A stretch of 64,000 bases of DNA from JAAELZ01 sp965223465 (GTDB lineage: Bacteria; Pseudomonadota; Gammaproteobacteria; Arenicellales; Poriferihabitantaceae). The notes under the pieces are model-generated. The model ran no database searches. It was not told the origin of the DNA and was given only the letters and a program-made list of their open reading frames with translations. Of the stretch, positions 1-9,253 are shown piece by piece. The first letter of the stretch is position 1. Every line of letters starts with the position of its first letter. Both the position numbers and the translations under genes were made by a program. The stretch spans positions 1,798,001 to 1,862,000 of the forward strand of contig OZ245025.1 of the NCBI GenBank assembly GCA_965223465.1, in the 5' to 3' direction.

Positions 1-301
1 TCAAGCCGTAGCCCATGTTCTGGCGCACTGACATATGCGGATAAAGCGCGTAATTTTGGAACACCATAGCGATGTCACGGTCCATCGGCTCTTTGTCATT
101 CGCACGCACTCCGTCGATCATCACGTCACCCGATGTCACACTTTCCAAACCCGCCACCATCCGCAACAATGTGGACTTACCGCAACCCGAAGGGCCGACG
201 ATAACAATAAACTCACCATCCGCGATCTCGGCATCGATACCATGGATGACATCGGTTTTACCGAAGCTTTTCTTGATATTGTTCAGGGTGACCGTTGCCA
301 T
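1..301 (-). CDS. ugpC: sn-glycerol-3-phosphate ABC transporter ATP-binding protein UgpC (partial, N-terminal 100 residues)
   Basis: ATPase subunit that powers the Ugp importer at the cytoplasmic face of the inner membrane. The visible 100 residues start MATVTLNNIKKSFG, carry Walker A (GPSGCGKST, about residues 37-45) and the Q-loop (MVFQNYALYPHMSV), the classic order of a carbohydrate-type (CUT1, MalK/UgpC) ATPase. The Walker B, signature and C-terminal regulatory domain lie beyond the window edge. It starts 3 bases after the ugpE stop, so it is the last visible gene of ugpB-ugpA-ugpE-ugpC. The specific Ugp assignment comes from its three neighbours; the ATPase alone would only be called CUT1-type. 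Confidence 0.92.
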   Translation of the reverse strand, partial: MATVTLNNIKKSFGKTDVIHGIDAEIADGEFIVIVGPSGCGKSTLLRMVAGLESVTSGDVMIDGVRANDKEPMDRDIAMVFQNYALYPHMSVRQNMGYGL

Positions 302-304
302 AAT

Positions 305-1162
305 CTATTTCTCACTATCCACTAGACCACGGATAAACAGTTTTTGCATTGAAATCACAATAATCACCGGCGGGATCATTGCCAGGATGGATGTCGCCAT
401 GATCGTCGGCCAATGAGCGAAGTCGTCCCCGGTGGGGAACATCTGTTTGATACCCATGACAATGGTGTTCATCTCGGGGTCGGTGGTGATCAGCAGCGGC
501 CAAAGATACTGATTCCAGCCATAGATAAAAAGAATCACGAACAGAGCTGCCACATTGGTGCGGCTCATCGGTACGACGATATCGAAGAAGAACCGCATCG
601 GTCGCGCGCCGTCTACTCGTGCAGCCTCGGCCAATTCATCGGGAATGGTCAAAAAGAATTGACGGAACAGGAACGTTGCGGTGGCCGATGCGATGAGTGG
701 GAATATTAAACCCGAATAACTGTTGAGCATACCAAACCCGGCCACCACTTCGAATGTTGGCACAATCCGCACTTCTACTGGCAGCATCAGTGTCAGAAAA
801 ATCATCCAGAAGAACATCGACCGGCCGGGGAACTTGAAATAGACGATGGCAAAGGCTGAAAGCAGTGAAATAATAATCTTACCGACCGCAATACCGATGG
901 CCATGACCAGGCTGTTAAACAGCATCTTTGCCACCGGCACGTTGACACCAGAAAACAGCGCGTTCTTGTAGTTGATCAAGAACTGATCACCCGGCCAGAC
1001 AGGCATTGGGGGGCGGATGATCTCGGGTTGGGTGACAGTTGAGGCGACGAACGCCAGCCAGATCGGAAAAAAGATCACTAGCACACCGAGCACCATGAAA
1101 ACATGCGTCAGCCATAGACTAGCGCCGCGCTTTTCCACCATGCCATGTATTTCGTTTGCCAT
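305..1162 (-). CDS. ugpE: sn-glycerol-3-phosphate ABC transporter permease UgpE
   Basis: Inner-membrane permease of the glycerol-3-phosphate importer, 285 residues, the usual length. Six hydrophobic segments are visible, and the cytoplasmic EAA loop that contacts the ATPase is clear (ELAEAARVDGARPMRFFFDI). The C-terminus ends in SMQKLFIRGLVDSEK, typical of MalG/UgpE-type permeases. Its ATG overlaps the ugpA stop by one base (TGATG), a sign of translational coupling. The preceding substrate-binding and permease genes support Ugp rather than a sugar importer, but substrate cannot be proved from sequence. Confidence 0.92.
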   Translation of the reverse strand: MANEIHGMVEKRGASLWLTHVFMVLGVLVIFFPIWLAFVASTVTQPEIIRPPMPVWPGDQFLINYKNALFSGVNVPVAKMLFNSLVMAIGIAVGKIIISLLSAFAIVYFKFPGRSMFFWMIFLTLMLPVEVRIVPTFEVVAGFGMLNSYSGLIFPLIASATATFLFRQFFLTIPDELAEAARVDGARPMRFFFDIVVPMSRTNVAALFVILFIYGWNQYLWPLLITTDPEMNTIVMGIKQMFPTGDDFAHWPTIMATSILAMIPPVIIVISMQKLFIRGLVDSEK

Positions 1163-2043
1163 CAGTAATGTACCCGTTTTTCGATAAATTTAAACTGAAT
1201 GACGGTCAACAACCCAACCACGATTAAAAGGATGACGGATTGGGCGGATGAAGAACCTAGATCTTGCCCCACAAAGCCATCGGAAAACACCTTATACACC
1301 AGGATCGTCGTGGTCTGTTGCGGCCCACCCGCGGTAATCGTGTGGATAACACCGAAGGTCTCAAAAAAGGCGTAGACAATATTGACCACCAGCAGAAAAA
1401 ATGTGGTGGGTGATAATAGCGGCAGAATAATAGTAAAGAATCGCCGCCAGAAATGTGCACCATCGATGGCAGCCGCTTCAATCACCGAACGTGGTACCGA
1501 CTGAAGCGCAGCAAAGAAAAACAGGAAGTTATAGCTGATCCGTCCCCAGGCGGAAGCCACCACCACTAGGCCCATCGCTTCGCCCCCGTTCAGGACATGG
1601 TTCCAGTCATAACCCAGCTGACCGAGATACCATGACACCACACCCACGCGCGTGTTGAACATGAACAACCACAGCACACCGGCAACCGCGGGCGCTACCG
1701 CATAGGGCCAAATCAGCATGGTTCGATATACTCCTGAACCTTTAATCAAGCGATCTGCAAGGACTGCGAGAAAAAGCGCGGGGATCATCGAACATAAGGT
1801 GACAAGGATCGAGAATATCGCTGTCGTGGCGAAAGAGGCACGATAGAACTTGTCACTTAGCAGGAATTCGAAATTTCCCAGCCCGACAAACTGCGAGGAT
1901 AGGCCGAATGGGTCGGGGATGAACAGCGATTGCCAGATCGCTTGCCCAGCCGGATAGAAAAAGAATACTGCCGAGATGATGACCTGCGGTGCGATCAACA
2001 AGAGCGGTAACAATCCACCCTTAAACGTGACTCGCTTTTCCAT
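1162..2043 (-). CDS. ugpA: sn-glycerol-3-phosphate ABC transporter permease UgpA
   Basis: Second inner-membrane permease of the Ugp importer, 293 residues, pairing with UgpE. It has an N-terminal LPLLLIAPQVIISAVFFFYP membrane segment, six predicted membrane spans, and the EAA loop (RSVIEAAAIDGAHFWRRFF) for docking the ATPase. It follows ugpB by 55 bases and overlaps ugpE by one base, so it should be cotranscribed with both. MalF-like permeases share the fold; the short N-terminus without the extra MalF periplasmic domain fits UgpA. Confidence 0.93.
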   Translation of the reverse strand: MEKRVTFKGGLLPLLLIAPQVIISAVFFFYPAGQAIWQSLFIPDPFGLSSQFVGLGNFEFLLSDKFYRASFATTAIFSILVTLCSMIPALFLAVLADRLIKGSGVYRTMLIWPYAVAPAVAGVLWLFMFNTRVGVVSWYLGQLGYDWNHVLNGGEAMGLVVVASAWGRISYNFLFFFAALQSVPRSVIEAAAIDGAHFWRRFFTIILPLLSPTTFFLLVVNIVYAFFETFGVIHTITAGGPQQTTTILVYKVFSDGFVGQDLGSSSAQSVILLIVVGLLTVIQFKFIEKRVHY

Positions 2044-2098
2044 GGGTTTTCCCCGAAGAAGATTAGCAGGCCAAACGGCCTGCCAATGGTATCAGCGC

Positions 2099-3412
2099 TT
2101 AGCGATTAGCCTGTTCAAAACGCCTTAGCAAGGCATCGCCGCGTTCTTTGGCGCTGTCCATTGCCTCTTGCGCGGTTTTATCACCCGACCAGATAGCCTC
2201 CAGTTCTTCGTCTATGATCCCACGGATCTGGTCAAATGAGCCGAGTCGCAAACCTTTCGAATTAGCGGTGGGCTGCTTGGCGGTCATCTGGACAACGGCA
2301 ATATCGGTGCCTGGATTTTCGTCATAAAAACCCGCGGTACGCGTTGCTTCACCCGCTTCTGCCGTGATGGGCAGGTAACCGGTATTTTGGTGCCAGGCCG
2401 CTTGAACATCAGATGTTGAGAGATAACTTAAGAACTCACCGACGCCTTTGTATTCTTCGTCCTCATGCCCTGCCATCACCCAAAGTGACGCACCACCGAT
2501 AATGGTGTTTTGTGGAGCATTACCCACACCTTCCCAGTAGGGTAGCGGGCGAACCTCAAATTCGAATTCGGCCTCTGAACTAATGCCAGCATAACCCGCC
2601 GAACTTTCGGTAAAGAGTGCACATTCACCGGCGCGGAAATTGGCACCGCCTTCATTGCGACGCCCCGTATAAATAAATTTGCCGTCTTTTGCCCATTGAC
2701 CCATGGCCTCCAGGTGCTTGACTTGTGCCTCTCCATTGAGCATCAACTCGGTATCGAGACCGGCAAAACCATTGTCCTTCGAGGCAAAGGGTATGTCATG
2801 ATAAGCAGATAAATTCTCAAGATGAATCCAACTTTGCCATGCGGTCACCAGTGGACATTCCTCCCCACCAGCTTTGAGCTGGTCGAGCACCTCACCCACC
2901 TTCTGCCAAGTCGAAAGATCGGTATCCGGATCCACGCCAGCCGCCTTCATCGCATCACGATTTACCCAAAGCACCGGAGTAGACGAGTTAAAGGGCAGCG
3001 ACAACATCTTGCCATCAGTGGTCGTGTAATAGCCCTTCACCGAACCGATATAAGCATCAGGGTCAAAGGTGGCACCACTTTTCTCCATCACCTCATAGAC
3101 CGGTTTGATTGCACCTTTCGCTGACATCATGGTGGCCGTGCCCACTTCGAACACCATCAGGATATGCGGTTGCTCGTTCGCGCGGAACGCAGCGATACCT
3201 GCGTTAAGCGTTTCGGAATAGTTGCCTTTGTGGCTTTCAACCACGACGTAATCACTCTGACTTTTATTGAAATCTGCCACCTGACCTGCCACCAATTCGC
3301 CAAGGCGCCCAGTAAATGCGTGCCAGAATTGAATTTCTGTTTGTGCCATCGCCGTAATCGGTGTCAGCATCGTGCAGGTAACGGCGAGTGCGCCGATGAG
3401 TGTCTTTTTCAT
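2099..3412 (-). CDS. ugpB: sn-glycerol-3-phosphate ABC transporter substrate-binding protein UgpB
   Basis: Periplasmic binding protein (437 residues) that delivers glycerol-3-phosphate or glycerophosphodiesters to UgpAE. It has a Sec signal peptide (MKKTLIGALAVTCTMLTPIT, cleavage after AMA) followed by TEIQFWHAFTGRLGE, the UgpB-type start of the mature protein. Family 1 extracellular solute-binding features are present, including WVNRDAMKAAGVDPD and FRAGECALFTESSAGYAG. An AGGAGG-type ribosome site sits just before the ATG. It is the first gene of ugpBAEC and lies behind the promoter at 3497-3524. In relatives this operon responds to phosphate starvation; I saw no clear Pho box. Confidence 0.93.
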   Translation of the reverse strand: MKKTLIGALAVTCTMLTPITAMAQTEIQFWHAFTGRLGELVAGQVADFNKSQSDYVVVESHKGNYSETLNAGIAAFRANEQPHILMVFEVGTATMMSAKGAIKPVYEVMEKSGATFDPDAYIGSVKGYYTTTDGKMLSLPFNSSTPVLWVNRDAMKAAGVDPDTDLSTWQKVGEVLDQLKAGGEECPLVTAWQSWIHLENLSAYHDIPFASKDNGFAGLDTELMLNGEAQVKHLEAMGQWAKDGKFIYTGRRNEGGANFRAGECALFTESSAGYAGISSEAEFEFEVRPLPYWEGVGNAPQNTIIGGASLWVMAGHEDEEYKGVGEFLSYLSTSDVQAAWHQNTGYLPITAEAGEATRTAGFYDENPGTDIAVVQMTAKQPTANSKGLRLGSFDQIRGIIDEELEAIWSGDKTAQEAMDSAKERGDALLRRFEQANR

Positions 3413-3496
3413 AGCTCCTCCTATGCATCTTAATCGATGCGCTTGTTTCGGTTTTTCTGCAAGTTACCCGCGCGAGTCGGATAACAAGGGAGAATC

Positions 3497-3524
3497 AGTA
3501 TACACTCGAAAAAATATAATTCAA
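3497..3524 (-). promoter_or_regulatory. sigma-70-type promoter of ugpBAEC
   Basis: Reading the minus strand, TTGAAT (3524-3519) and TATACT (3502-3497) are separated by 16 bases, close to the sigma-70 consensus, and lie 85 bases before the ugpB start. This is seen directly; use as a promoter is inferred. Confidence 0.5.
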
Positions 3525-4555
3525 TGTTAGAAACTGCCCTCACTTTTGGAGAGAAACATCAAATAAATTTTATCGCTTCGCTAACTAAAGGATTTTTCAA
3601 CCGCTCTAGATCAGGGTTGGATGACAAGCGCAACTACCATACGGGGCGTTAGCCTGCCAACCCGGTAGACAGCGGTTATCAGATAAAAAATGAGGAAATT
3701 AGGATTGAACAGCCGGGTGGAGCTTTAAGCGCCTAATCTCAGCAAATGCGCATTTGCAGCAAGATACTCGTATGGGCCCGGGATTCGGGAAGGAGAAATT
3801 CGGGAATCATCATTCCCAGAAAGTGATTATCCACAGGCCTCCAAATTGATGAGCCCTGGGAAAAGCATGTGCTTGTTACGCTTGGCGAAACGCAGTGCTC
3901 GTCGCTTATTCTTGAATAGACCTACCTAAATGGTAAAAGCCTAAAAAAGAAACTTAAGTAATAAATACCAGCTGCTGACGCAAAAAAGTGCGCTCGCTGA
4001 CCACGTGATGGTTTTCAACCAATTGTATTCAGACACCCAGCTAGGGCGTTCAATATCATCAAAAGAAGAATCAATGGTTACTGAAAACAGCTTGCTGTGA
4101 TTTTGAAAGACTCGTAGCGTTCATAATTCGTATCCTTTATTTACTGCCAACCGGTTTAATTTTGGGTTGACCAAAGTTTGTATTGATGCTCGTTATTTAT
4201 CCAATATCGACATTCAAGACTGAAAACAGCTTGCTGTGATTTTGAAAGACTCGTAGCGTTCATAATTCGTATCCTTTATTTACTGCCAACCGGTTTAATT
4301 TTGGGTTGACCAAAGTTTGTATTGATGCTCGTTATTTATCCAATATCGACATTTAAACCTTTTATCTCGAGAAAGTCAACCTTTTATCGTATTTTTATGC
4401 CTTTTATCGGCTATACTATCCTTTCGTCTAGTTTTAGGGTGGCGCAGTTATACCCCCAAAAGTGCTTATTTCGCTGGATTAATCGGCTTAGGGCTCCCGA
4501 ATCTACATAACAGCGGATATCTAACCCGGTTACGCATCTCCAGGATAAGCCCCTA
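3525..4555. other. gene-poor intergenic stretch with a tandem duplication
   Basis: About 1 kb between the ugpB promoter and the next supported gene. Stops are frequent in all frames and the few open frames lack ribosome sites or recognisable protein patterns. The only clear structure is the 135-bp duplication at 4080-4353. The rest may be decayed coding DNA, but I cannot identify a source. Confidence 0.5.
4080..4353. repeat. exact 135-bp direct tandem duplication (period 139)
   Basis: Bases 4080-4214 (ACTGAAAACAGCTTGCTGTG ... ATATCGACATT) are repeated without mismatch at 4219-4353, with four bases between them. Perfect identity in noncoding DNA suggests a recent duplication. No open frame or transposase is associated. 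The second copy runs towards the membrane protein gene at 4556, so promoter elements could have been duplicated; this is not shown. Confidence 0.95.
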
Positions 4556-5326
4556 GTGTGGCAAGATAAGGTTTACCTGCGTGCATCATTTGGGCCTAAC
4601 TACGTAGCTGTAGTATGCTTTGCGATCATTATGCTCGTTAGATTGCTTCCCTTATTCGCAGGCTTGCTACCCTTCATTGCTATGTGTGGCGCGTATTTAA
4701 TCGGTTTAATGAATGAAGCGCTGCCTGCTTGTAACCCATTTCTAGATGGTTGCGTATCGATCAGCGCGACCGGTCGCACACCTCCCGGCAGTTTTTTATT
4801 TAGAGCAATTATGCTACCGCTGGGCGTCTTGTATATGATGGTCTGGTATTTTTCGGTTTTGTGGTTACGTCAACTGAATCCAGCCCTTTCGCGAATCACA
4901 TCAGCAGTCATTTTGTTTTTTGGGGTAATGGGCGCGCTTGCGTTGATTATTTACGTCACTTTTCTGGGCACGAACGAGCCGTTCTATAAATTCATGCGAC
5001 GCACTGGCATCTATTTTGGTTTCTTAGGCACAGGTGTGGCGCAATTAATGCTTTCCATTGCGCTATTTCGCATCCACAAAAACCTTCAGTGGTTCAACGT
5101 CAAAGGCGTGATAATCGCCATGCTGCTGTTATCGCTGGGTCAATATGCGTTCGGCGTGCTGAACCTGGTGCTAAAATCTATTCTTGCAAATGCCGACGCT
5201 ACTGAGAATCGTATCGAATGGATCGTCGCCCTCTTGATGCAATGTCATTTTATACTGCTTTATTATGCGTGGCGAATAAGCGGCTTTACCGCTTCTGTAA
5301 GCATCAACTCACCCAACAATCAGTAA
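4556..5326 (+). CDS. Frag1/DRAM/Sfk1-like multi-pass membrane protein
   Basis: 256 residues with about six hydrophobic segments. The pattern CNPFLDGCVSISATGRTPPG followed by a membrane helix resembles the extracytoplasmic loop after the first helix in the Frag1/DRAM/Sfk1 family, where a C...SIS..G..PP signature is common; that is my basis for the call and it is moderate. The role of bacterial members is not established. A GTG start at 4556 is used because the frame is closed upstream at 4508 and no ATG precedes the first helix; no strong ribosome site is visible. It is isolated, with a reductase gene facing it downstream. Confidence 0.55.
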   Translation: MWQDKVYLRASFGPNYVAVVCFAIIMLVRLLPLFAGLLPFIAMCGAYLIGLMNEALPACNPFLDGCVSISATGRTPPGSFLFRAIMLPLGVLYMMVWYFSVLWLRQLNPALSRITSAVILFFGVMGALALIIYVTFLGTNEPFYKFMRRTGIYFGFLGTGVAQLMLSIALFRIHKNLQWFNVKGVIIAMLLLSLGQYAFGVLNLVLKSILANADATENRIEWIVALLMQCHFILLYYAWRISGFTASVSINSPNNQ

Positions 5327-5369
5327 ATTAGTCAACTGAAGCGTTTACTCGTAATAGAACCCGCACTAA

Positions 5370-6311
5370 TTACAAGCTTGCGAAATAATGTTGCATTTTC
5401 GTCCGCATCGCGTTGTCAGGTAGCTTACCAAAACCGGCCCCCATATTATCGACCATGTGATGCACTTTGGAAGTAGCCGGGATCGCGCAACTTACGGCAG
5501 GGTGTGAGACGACATATTTTAAAAAGAATTGCCCCCAACTAGCACAGTCAAATTCCGCTGCCCACTCGGGTAAGGCTTTGCCTTTGATTTTTCTAAACAG
5601 CGCGCCACGTGCAAAAGGTCTATTGACGATTACAGCAATACCTCGATCACGTGCTAACGGTAATAACTTCTTTTCAGCCTCGTGATTGGCAATATTGTAA
5701 CTCAACTGAACGAAGTCAAACGGCTGTTTGGCAATTGCTGAATACAACGCGTCATGATCACGCCCGTGGGAAGTGGTCATTCCAATATAACGAATCTGTT
5801 TCGCTGCTTTCATCCGTTTTAGCGTTTTAAGATGAACCTTCCAGTCTCTTAAATTATGTATTTGCATCAGATCGAAATGTTTTATTCCCCATAGTTGCCT
5901 GGAGGTTTCCATTTGTTCGATGCCGGAATTTTTACCATTCGTCCAGACTTTGGTAGCAGCGAACATCGACTTTGGTTGGGCCGTTCTGAGCAGTTTACCG
6001 ATTACCTGCTCTGATGAGCCATACATCGGTGAGGAATCGATTAAGGTACCACCATTTTCGAAAAATGCCATTAAGACCTTACCCAGATTAAGCATCATCT
6101 CCGGGTCACCGATGGCATCAAAAGTTCGAGAAGTACCCATTCCGATCACCGGTAGTTGTTCATCTGTTGAAGGTATGCGCTTTACAATCGGTGCCAAATC
6201 GCTGGCAGACAGCGTGTATGTCGGCAGACAACCGTATCCAGCAAGCCCACCGAGTAACTTCAAGATTCGCCTTCTACCAATGTGATCATTCATTTCATGC
6301 ATATCATTCAC
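5370..6311 (-). CDS. aldo/keto reductase with twin-arginine signal
   Basis: 313-residue NADPH-type aldo/keto reductase. The catalytic tetrad can be read: D92 and Y97 in LIDSSPMYGS, K121 in AATKVW and H152 in LMQIHNL. The N-terminus (IGRRRILKLLGGLAGYGCLP) has a twin arginine and a hydrophobic stretch, so export by the Tat system with its cofactor already bound is likely. The gene overlaps the 3-prime end region of its upstream neighbour, the transporter at 6304-7635, by 8 bases, implying cotranscription. Substrate unknown. Confidence 0.85.
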   Translation of the reverse strand: MNDMHEMNDHIGRRRILKLLGGLAGYGCLPTYTLSASDLAPIVKRIPSTDEQLPVIGMGTSRTFDAIGDPEMMLNLGKVLMAFFENGGTLIDSSPMYGSSEQVIGKLLRTAQPKSMFAATKVWTNGKNSGIEQMETSRQLWGIKHFDLMQIHNLRDWKVHLKTLKRMKAAKQIRYIGMTTSHGRDHDALYSAIAKQPFDFVQLSYNIANHEAEKKLLPLARDRGIAVIVNRPFARGALFRKIKGKALPEWAAEFDCASWGQFFLKYVVSHPAVSCAIPATSKVHHMVDNMGAGFGKLPDNAMRTKMQHYFASL

Positions 6312-7635
6312 CTGCTGGTTGCGTCAATTTACTTGCCGCTATGGTACCTTGCTTTTGACCAAGCCTGAATGCGATCCAGGCCCATAACAAGGAAAGAGGC
6401 ACAGCGATGAGCGCGATACTCGAAATACTTAGACCGAGGCTACGGAACCCGGCATAAACCCAAGCGCTCACGGCATCACCACCGCGGTACACCACGGTAT
6501 CAATAAAATTCTTTGCTTTATATTTTTCCTCACGACTCACGACCACATAAAGCATCTCTCTGGCCGGGCGCATGATGGCGTAATTACCCGCACGTCTAAT
6601 CACTTGCACGACTATCAATACCGACAAAACAGGTAGCAGCGCCAGCGCCAGAAAGCCCACACTGAGCAATAACGGAATCAAGGCCAGGGTTGCACCTAGC
6701 CCAAACCATTTCACCATACGCGCAGTGAAAAAAGCCTGAATCAATAATGTAAGGCTATTGACCGCCAAATCGATGCCCGCAAAAACTGCGGTGCGTGTCT
6801 CAGAATCATCAAACGCCTCTTTCACGATTTGCGCCTGTTGGAAATATAAAAAGGTTGCCAGCGAGGTATAAAAAAGAATCAATAAACAAATGCCCAGCAA
6901 GTAAGGCGAGCGCATCACCAGTAAAATGCCATCCAAAATTCCACCCCCCAAAGGCTTTTCCTGTTCGCGCTGTGCTGCACCTTGAATTTCGGGCGTGTTG
7001 TGCGCTCGTTGCCAAACAATGAGTCGCTGAATGCACCACACGGACAACCCTAGCAACCCCGCGGATATCAGCAGCATATGGCTGGTGCCTAGTTGGCGGA
7101 CCAGCATCGCAGTTAGAAACGGACCCACGATTGCACCAATGGTGCCGCCCGCTGCGATAAATCCAAATAAGCGTTTTGCCTGCTGGTTGTGAAACAAATC
7201 CGTCATGAAACTCCAGAATACGGAGACGATAAACAGATTGAACACGCTCAGCCAGATAAAGAAAGCTGGCGCCACATAAACCATTGATATTTCTGATTTA
7301 AACAGAAAATAAAACAGTAAAATATTGAAAATAAAAAAATAATAGGTATAGGGCAAAAATTGCTTTCGTTGATAACGCGAAGTGATCCAGCCGAAAAGGG
7401 GCACCACCATAAGCATGGCGATAAAGGTACCGGTAAACAGCCAGTGCATCTGATCAATCCCTGCGGTGACGCCCATTTCATCGCGTATGGGCCGCAGAAT
7501 GTAATAACTACTGAGCAGTGAAAAGAAATAAACAAACGACCAGAAAACGGCGCGACCTTCGCCCGCTTGCATGTTGACCATGCGCCGTAGATAGTTCTGT
7601 AGCGATGAAACCGACAATGGATTATTTTGAGACAT
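6304..7635 (-). CDS. Npt1/Npt2-like (ATP/ADP translocase-related) or MFS transporter
   Basis: 443-residue inner-membrane protein with about 12 hydrophobic segments. The start SSYYILRPIRDEMGV resembles a group of free-living bacterial transporters related to ATP/ADP translocases and placed in the MFS superfamily; a second marker is GNYAIMRPAREMLYVVVSREEKYKAKNF (split here: AIMRPAREMLYV and EEKYKAKNFIDT), also typical of the group. Members outside intracellular bacteria are not shown to carry nucleotides, so the substrate is open. It is the upstream partner of the Tat aldo/keto reductase, overlapping it by 8 bases. Confidence 0.75.
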   Translation of the reverse strand: MSQNNPLSVSSLQNYLRRMVNMQAGEGRAVFWSFVYFFSLLSSYYILRPIRDEMGVTAGIDQMHWLFTGTFIAMLMVVPLFGWITSRYQRKQFLPYTYYFFIFNILLFYFLFKSEISMVYVAPAFFIWLSVFNLFIVSVFWSFMTDLFHNQQAKRLFGFIAAGGTIGAIVGPFLTAMLVRQLGTSHMLLISAGLLGLSVWCIQRLIVWQRAHNTPEIQGAAQREQEKPLGGGILDGILLVMRSPYLLGICLLILFYTSLATFLYFQQAQIVKEAFDDSETRTAVFAGIDLAVNSLTLLIQAFFTARMVKWFGLGATLALIPLLLSVGFLALALLPVLSVLIVVQVIRRAGNYAIMRPAREMLYVVVSREEKYKAKNFIDTVVYRGGDAVSAWVYAGFRSLGLSISSIALIAVPLSLLWAWIAFRLGQKQGTIAASKLTQPAGE

Positions 7636-7735
7636 TACGCTGACAGCATAAAATCACTCGTTAGTAAAGTCTATGAGTATTTAGTTGCTGTTTTGAAACT
7701 AAGCCACCCTTGCAGGTTGTATGATTTATAAAAAG

Positions 7736-8470
7736 CTACTCTCGCTCCAGCGCTGTAAACGCGGTAAATTGCCAGGGCCGAATGGCCAGGACCATGGTAG
7801 TACCTTGTTTTTCTGCGCTGCCAAGGGGTCGATCCTGCTGGCTGTAATCGTCGAACAGACGGTTGAGCATTTTCATACGCTCGATCAGCTGCATGCGCGC
7901 ATGGGTTGATAAATCTGCGTTGCAGACAATACGCGCGCAGTCTGCATCCAAAAAGTGATCCGCAAAGAACTCTGATTGAACCTGAGAGCGAAAAAATCGT
8001 TCAATCGGGCCATTGTCAATCCACTGAAAGCTCGCGCTAATAAGTAATCTAACTCGGTTTTCTGGGAGCAACTCGATCAGTTTCATGCGGTCGAGTTGCG
8101 CAAGATAACGGATCACCTCGGTCTTACTCAGTTGATAACGCTGGGTGATATCGTCAATATTCCAATAATTGAACAAACAATACGTCACCAGCAACAGACG
8201 GATATCGCTTACCAACATTTTCTCTGATTGATAATCAAGCTGCTCGACACGCGGCTCGCTGTTTTGCACCAGCTCGACCAAATCAGCAAAATCCAGGTTG
8301 AGCTGTGCACAAATCTCATCAACCCTTTTCAGAGACATATTGCTGCTGGCAAACATTTTTTTAACCGCTGATTCGGACAAACTCAACAAACCTGCCAGCC
8401 TAAGATAGCTGATTTTACGATGTCGTAACTCCTGTTTGAGCGCCGTGACCAGATGCTTAGAATGAATCAT
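7736..8470 (-). CDS. helix-turn-helix transcriptional regulator
   Basis: 244 residues. The first 70 form a Cro/CI-type helix-turn-helix domain (KISYLRLAGLLSLSESAVKK then KRVDEICAQLNLDFADLVEL). The rest contains a winged-helix-like stretch (YWNIDDITQRYQLSKTEVIR) and no recognised sensor domain. It is transcribed away from the PspA-like gene with 114 bases between the two starts; the octamer ATTAGTAT occurs at 8469-8476 and again at 8521-8528 in this gap. Control of the divergent genes is plausible but inferred. Confidence 0.75.
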   Translation of the reverse strand: MIHSKHLVTALKQELRHRKISYLRLAGLLSLSESAVKKMFASSNMSLKRVDEICAQLNLDFADLVELVQNSEPRVEQLDYQSEKMLVSDIRLLLVTYCLFNYWNIDDITQRYQLSKTEVIRYLAQLDRMKLIELLPENRVRLLISASFQWIDNGPIERFFRSQVQSEFFADHFLDADCARIVCNADLSTHARMQLIERMKMLNRLFDDYSQQDRPLGSAEKQGTTMVLAIRPWQFTAFTALERE

Positions 8471-8584
8471 TAGTATAATTTTTTTGTACTTTTAGTCTAT
8501 TATATTGGAACTTGTTTACTATTAGTATCGTATAACGACATCTTAATGCATATTCAGACTTCCACTAACCTGAAGGGAAATATA

Positions 8585-9253
8585 ATGAATATATTTAGAC
8601 GAATTACTGGCACGATTACCGCAAGCGTTGATCGGGCCGTTAGCCAAATTGAAAATCATGATGCGCTCATTGAAGCGAATATTAAGGAATCCCAGCATGG
8701 ACTGGCACAGCTTAAGGTCCGCCTGGCGCGCAAGCAAAAGGAAATTCATCGTTATGAGAAAAGCCTGGCACAGCTCAATCATGATAAACAAAAATGGATC
8801 GAACGCGCTGAAAGCTTAGCGAATACGGATAAAGAAAAAGCACTTGCCTGCCTAAAGCGCAGTAATAGCCTGGAATCGCGCGAAGACCAAATAAGCGAAT
8901 TGATTGTTGCGCAAAAAGCGCTTGAGCGCGATATCAGTACGCAGCTGGATAAAATGCAAACTCGAATAGAACAGGTAAAAATGGAACATCAGCGCATGCG
9001 TGCGCGTAGCATGAATGCCGATATTGAGCGCGTCGCGGGCGAGATAACTTGCGGTAAGGAAAATCAGCTGGATGAAATTTTTGATCGCTGGGATACCAAA
9101 ATAACCCAGGCTGAGATGCAATTTGCCGATATCGAGCCGAGCGACAGCCTGGAAGCCGAGTTTATTGCCGAGGAAGAACAAGCAGCGCTGGAGGCACAGC
9201 TCGCGGATATGCTAAATGACGCTGACCAGCCACGAGGTGAAAACCATGAATAA
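8585..9253 (+). CDS. PspA/IM30 family protein
   Basis: 222 residues, almost wholly charged coiled coil, starting MNIFRRITGTITASVDRAVS, the amphipathic helix typical of PspA/IM30 proteins that coat and stabilise the inner membrane. The ATG at 8585 is preferred over the earlier in-frame one at 8546 because GAAGGGA lies just ahead and the family begins here. Unlike E. coli pspA there is no pspBC beside it; instead it overlaps by 8 bases a large membrane protein, a likely partner. A divergent regulator replaces the sigma-54 activator PspF in this context. Confidence 0.85.
   Translation: MNIFRRITGTITASVDRAVSQIENHDALIEANIKESQHGLAQLKVRLARKQKEIHRYEKSLAQLNHDKQKWIERAESLANTDKEKALACLKRSNSLESREDQISELIVAQKALERDISTQLDKMQTRIEQVKMEHQRMRARSMNADIERVAGEITCGKENQLDEIFDRWDTKITQAEMQFADIEPSDSLEAEFIAEEEQAALEAQLADMLNDADQPRGENHE

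Noticed and set aside
3827..3925. Short minus-strand frame coding a basic peptide (GLFKNKRRALRFAKRNK)
   Set aside because: 33 codons with no ATG or GTG at its start and no ribosome site; at best a decayed fragment.
4322..4510. 62-residue plus-strand open frame in the duplicated region
   Set aside because: No ribosome site, starts inside the 135-bp repeat, and the translation has no protein-like pattern.
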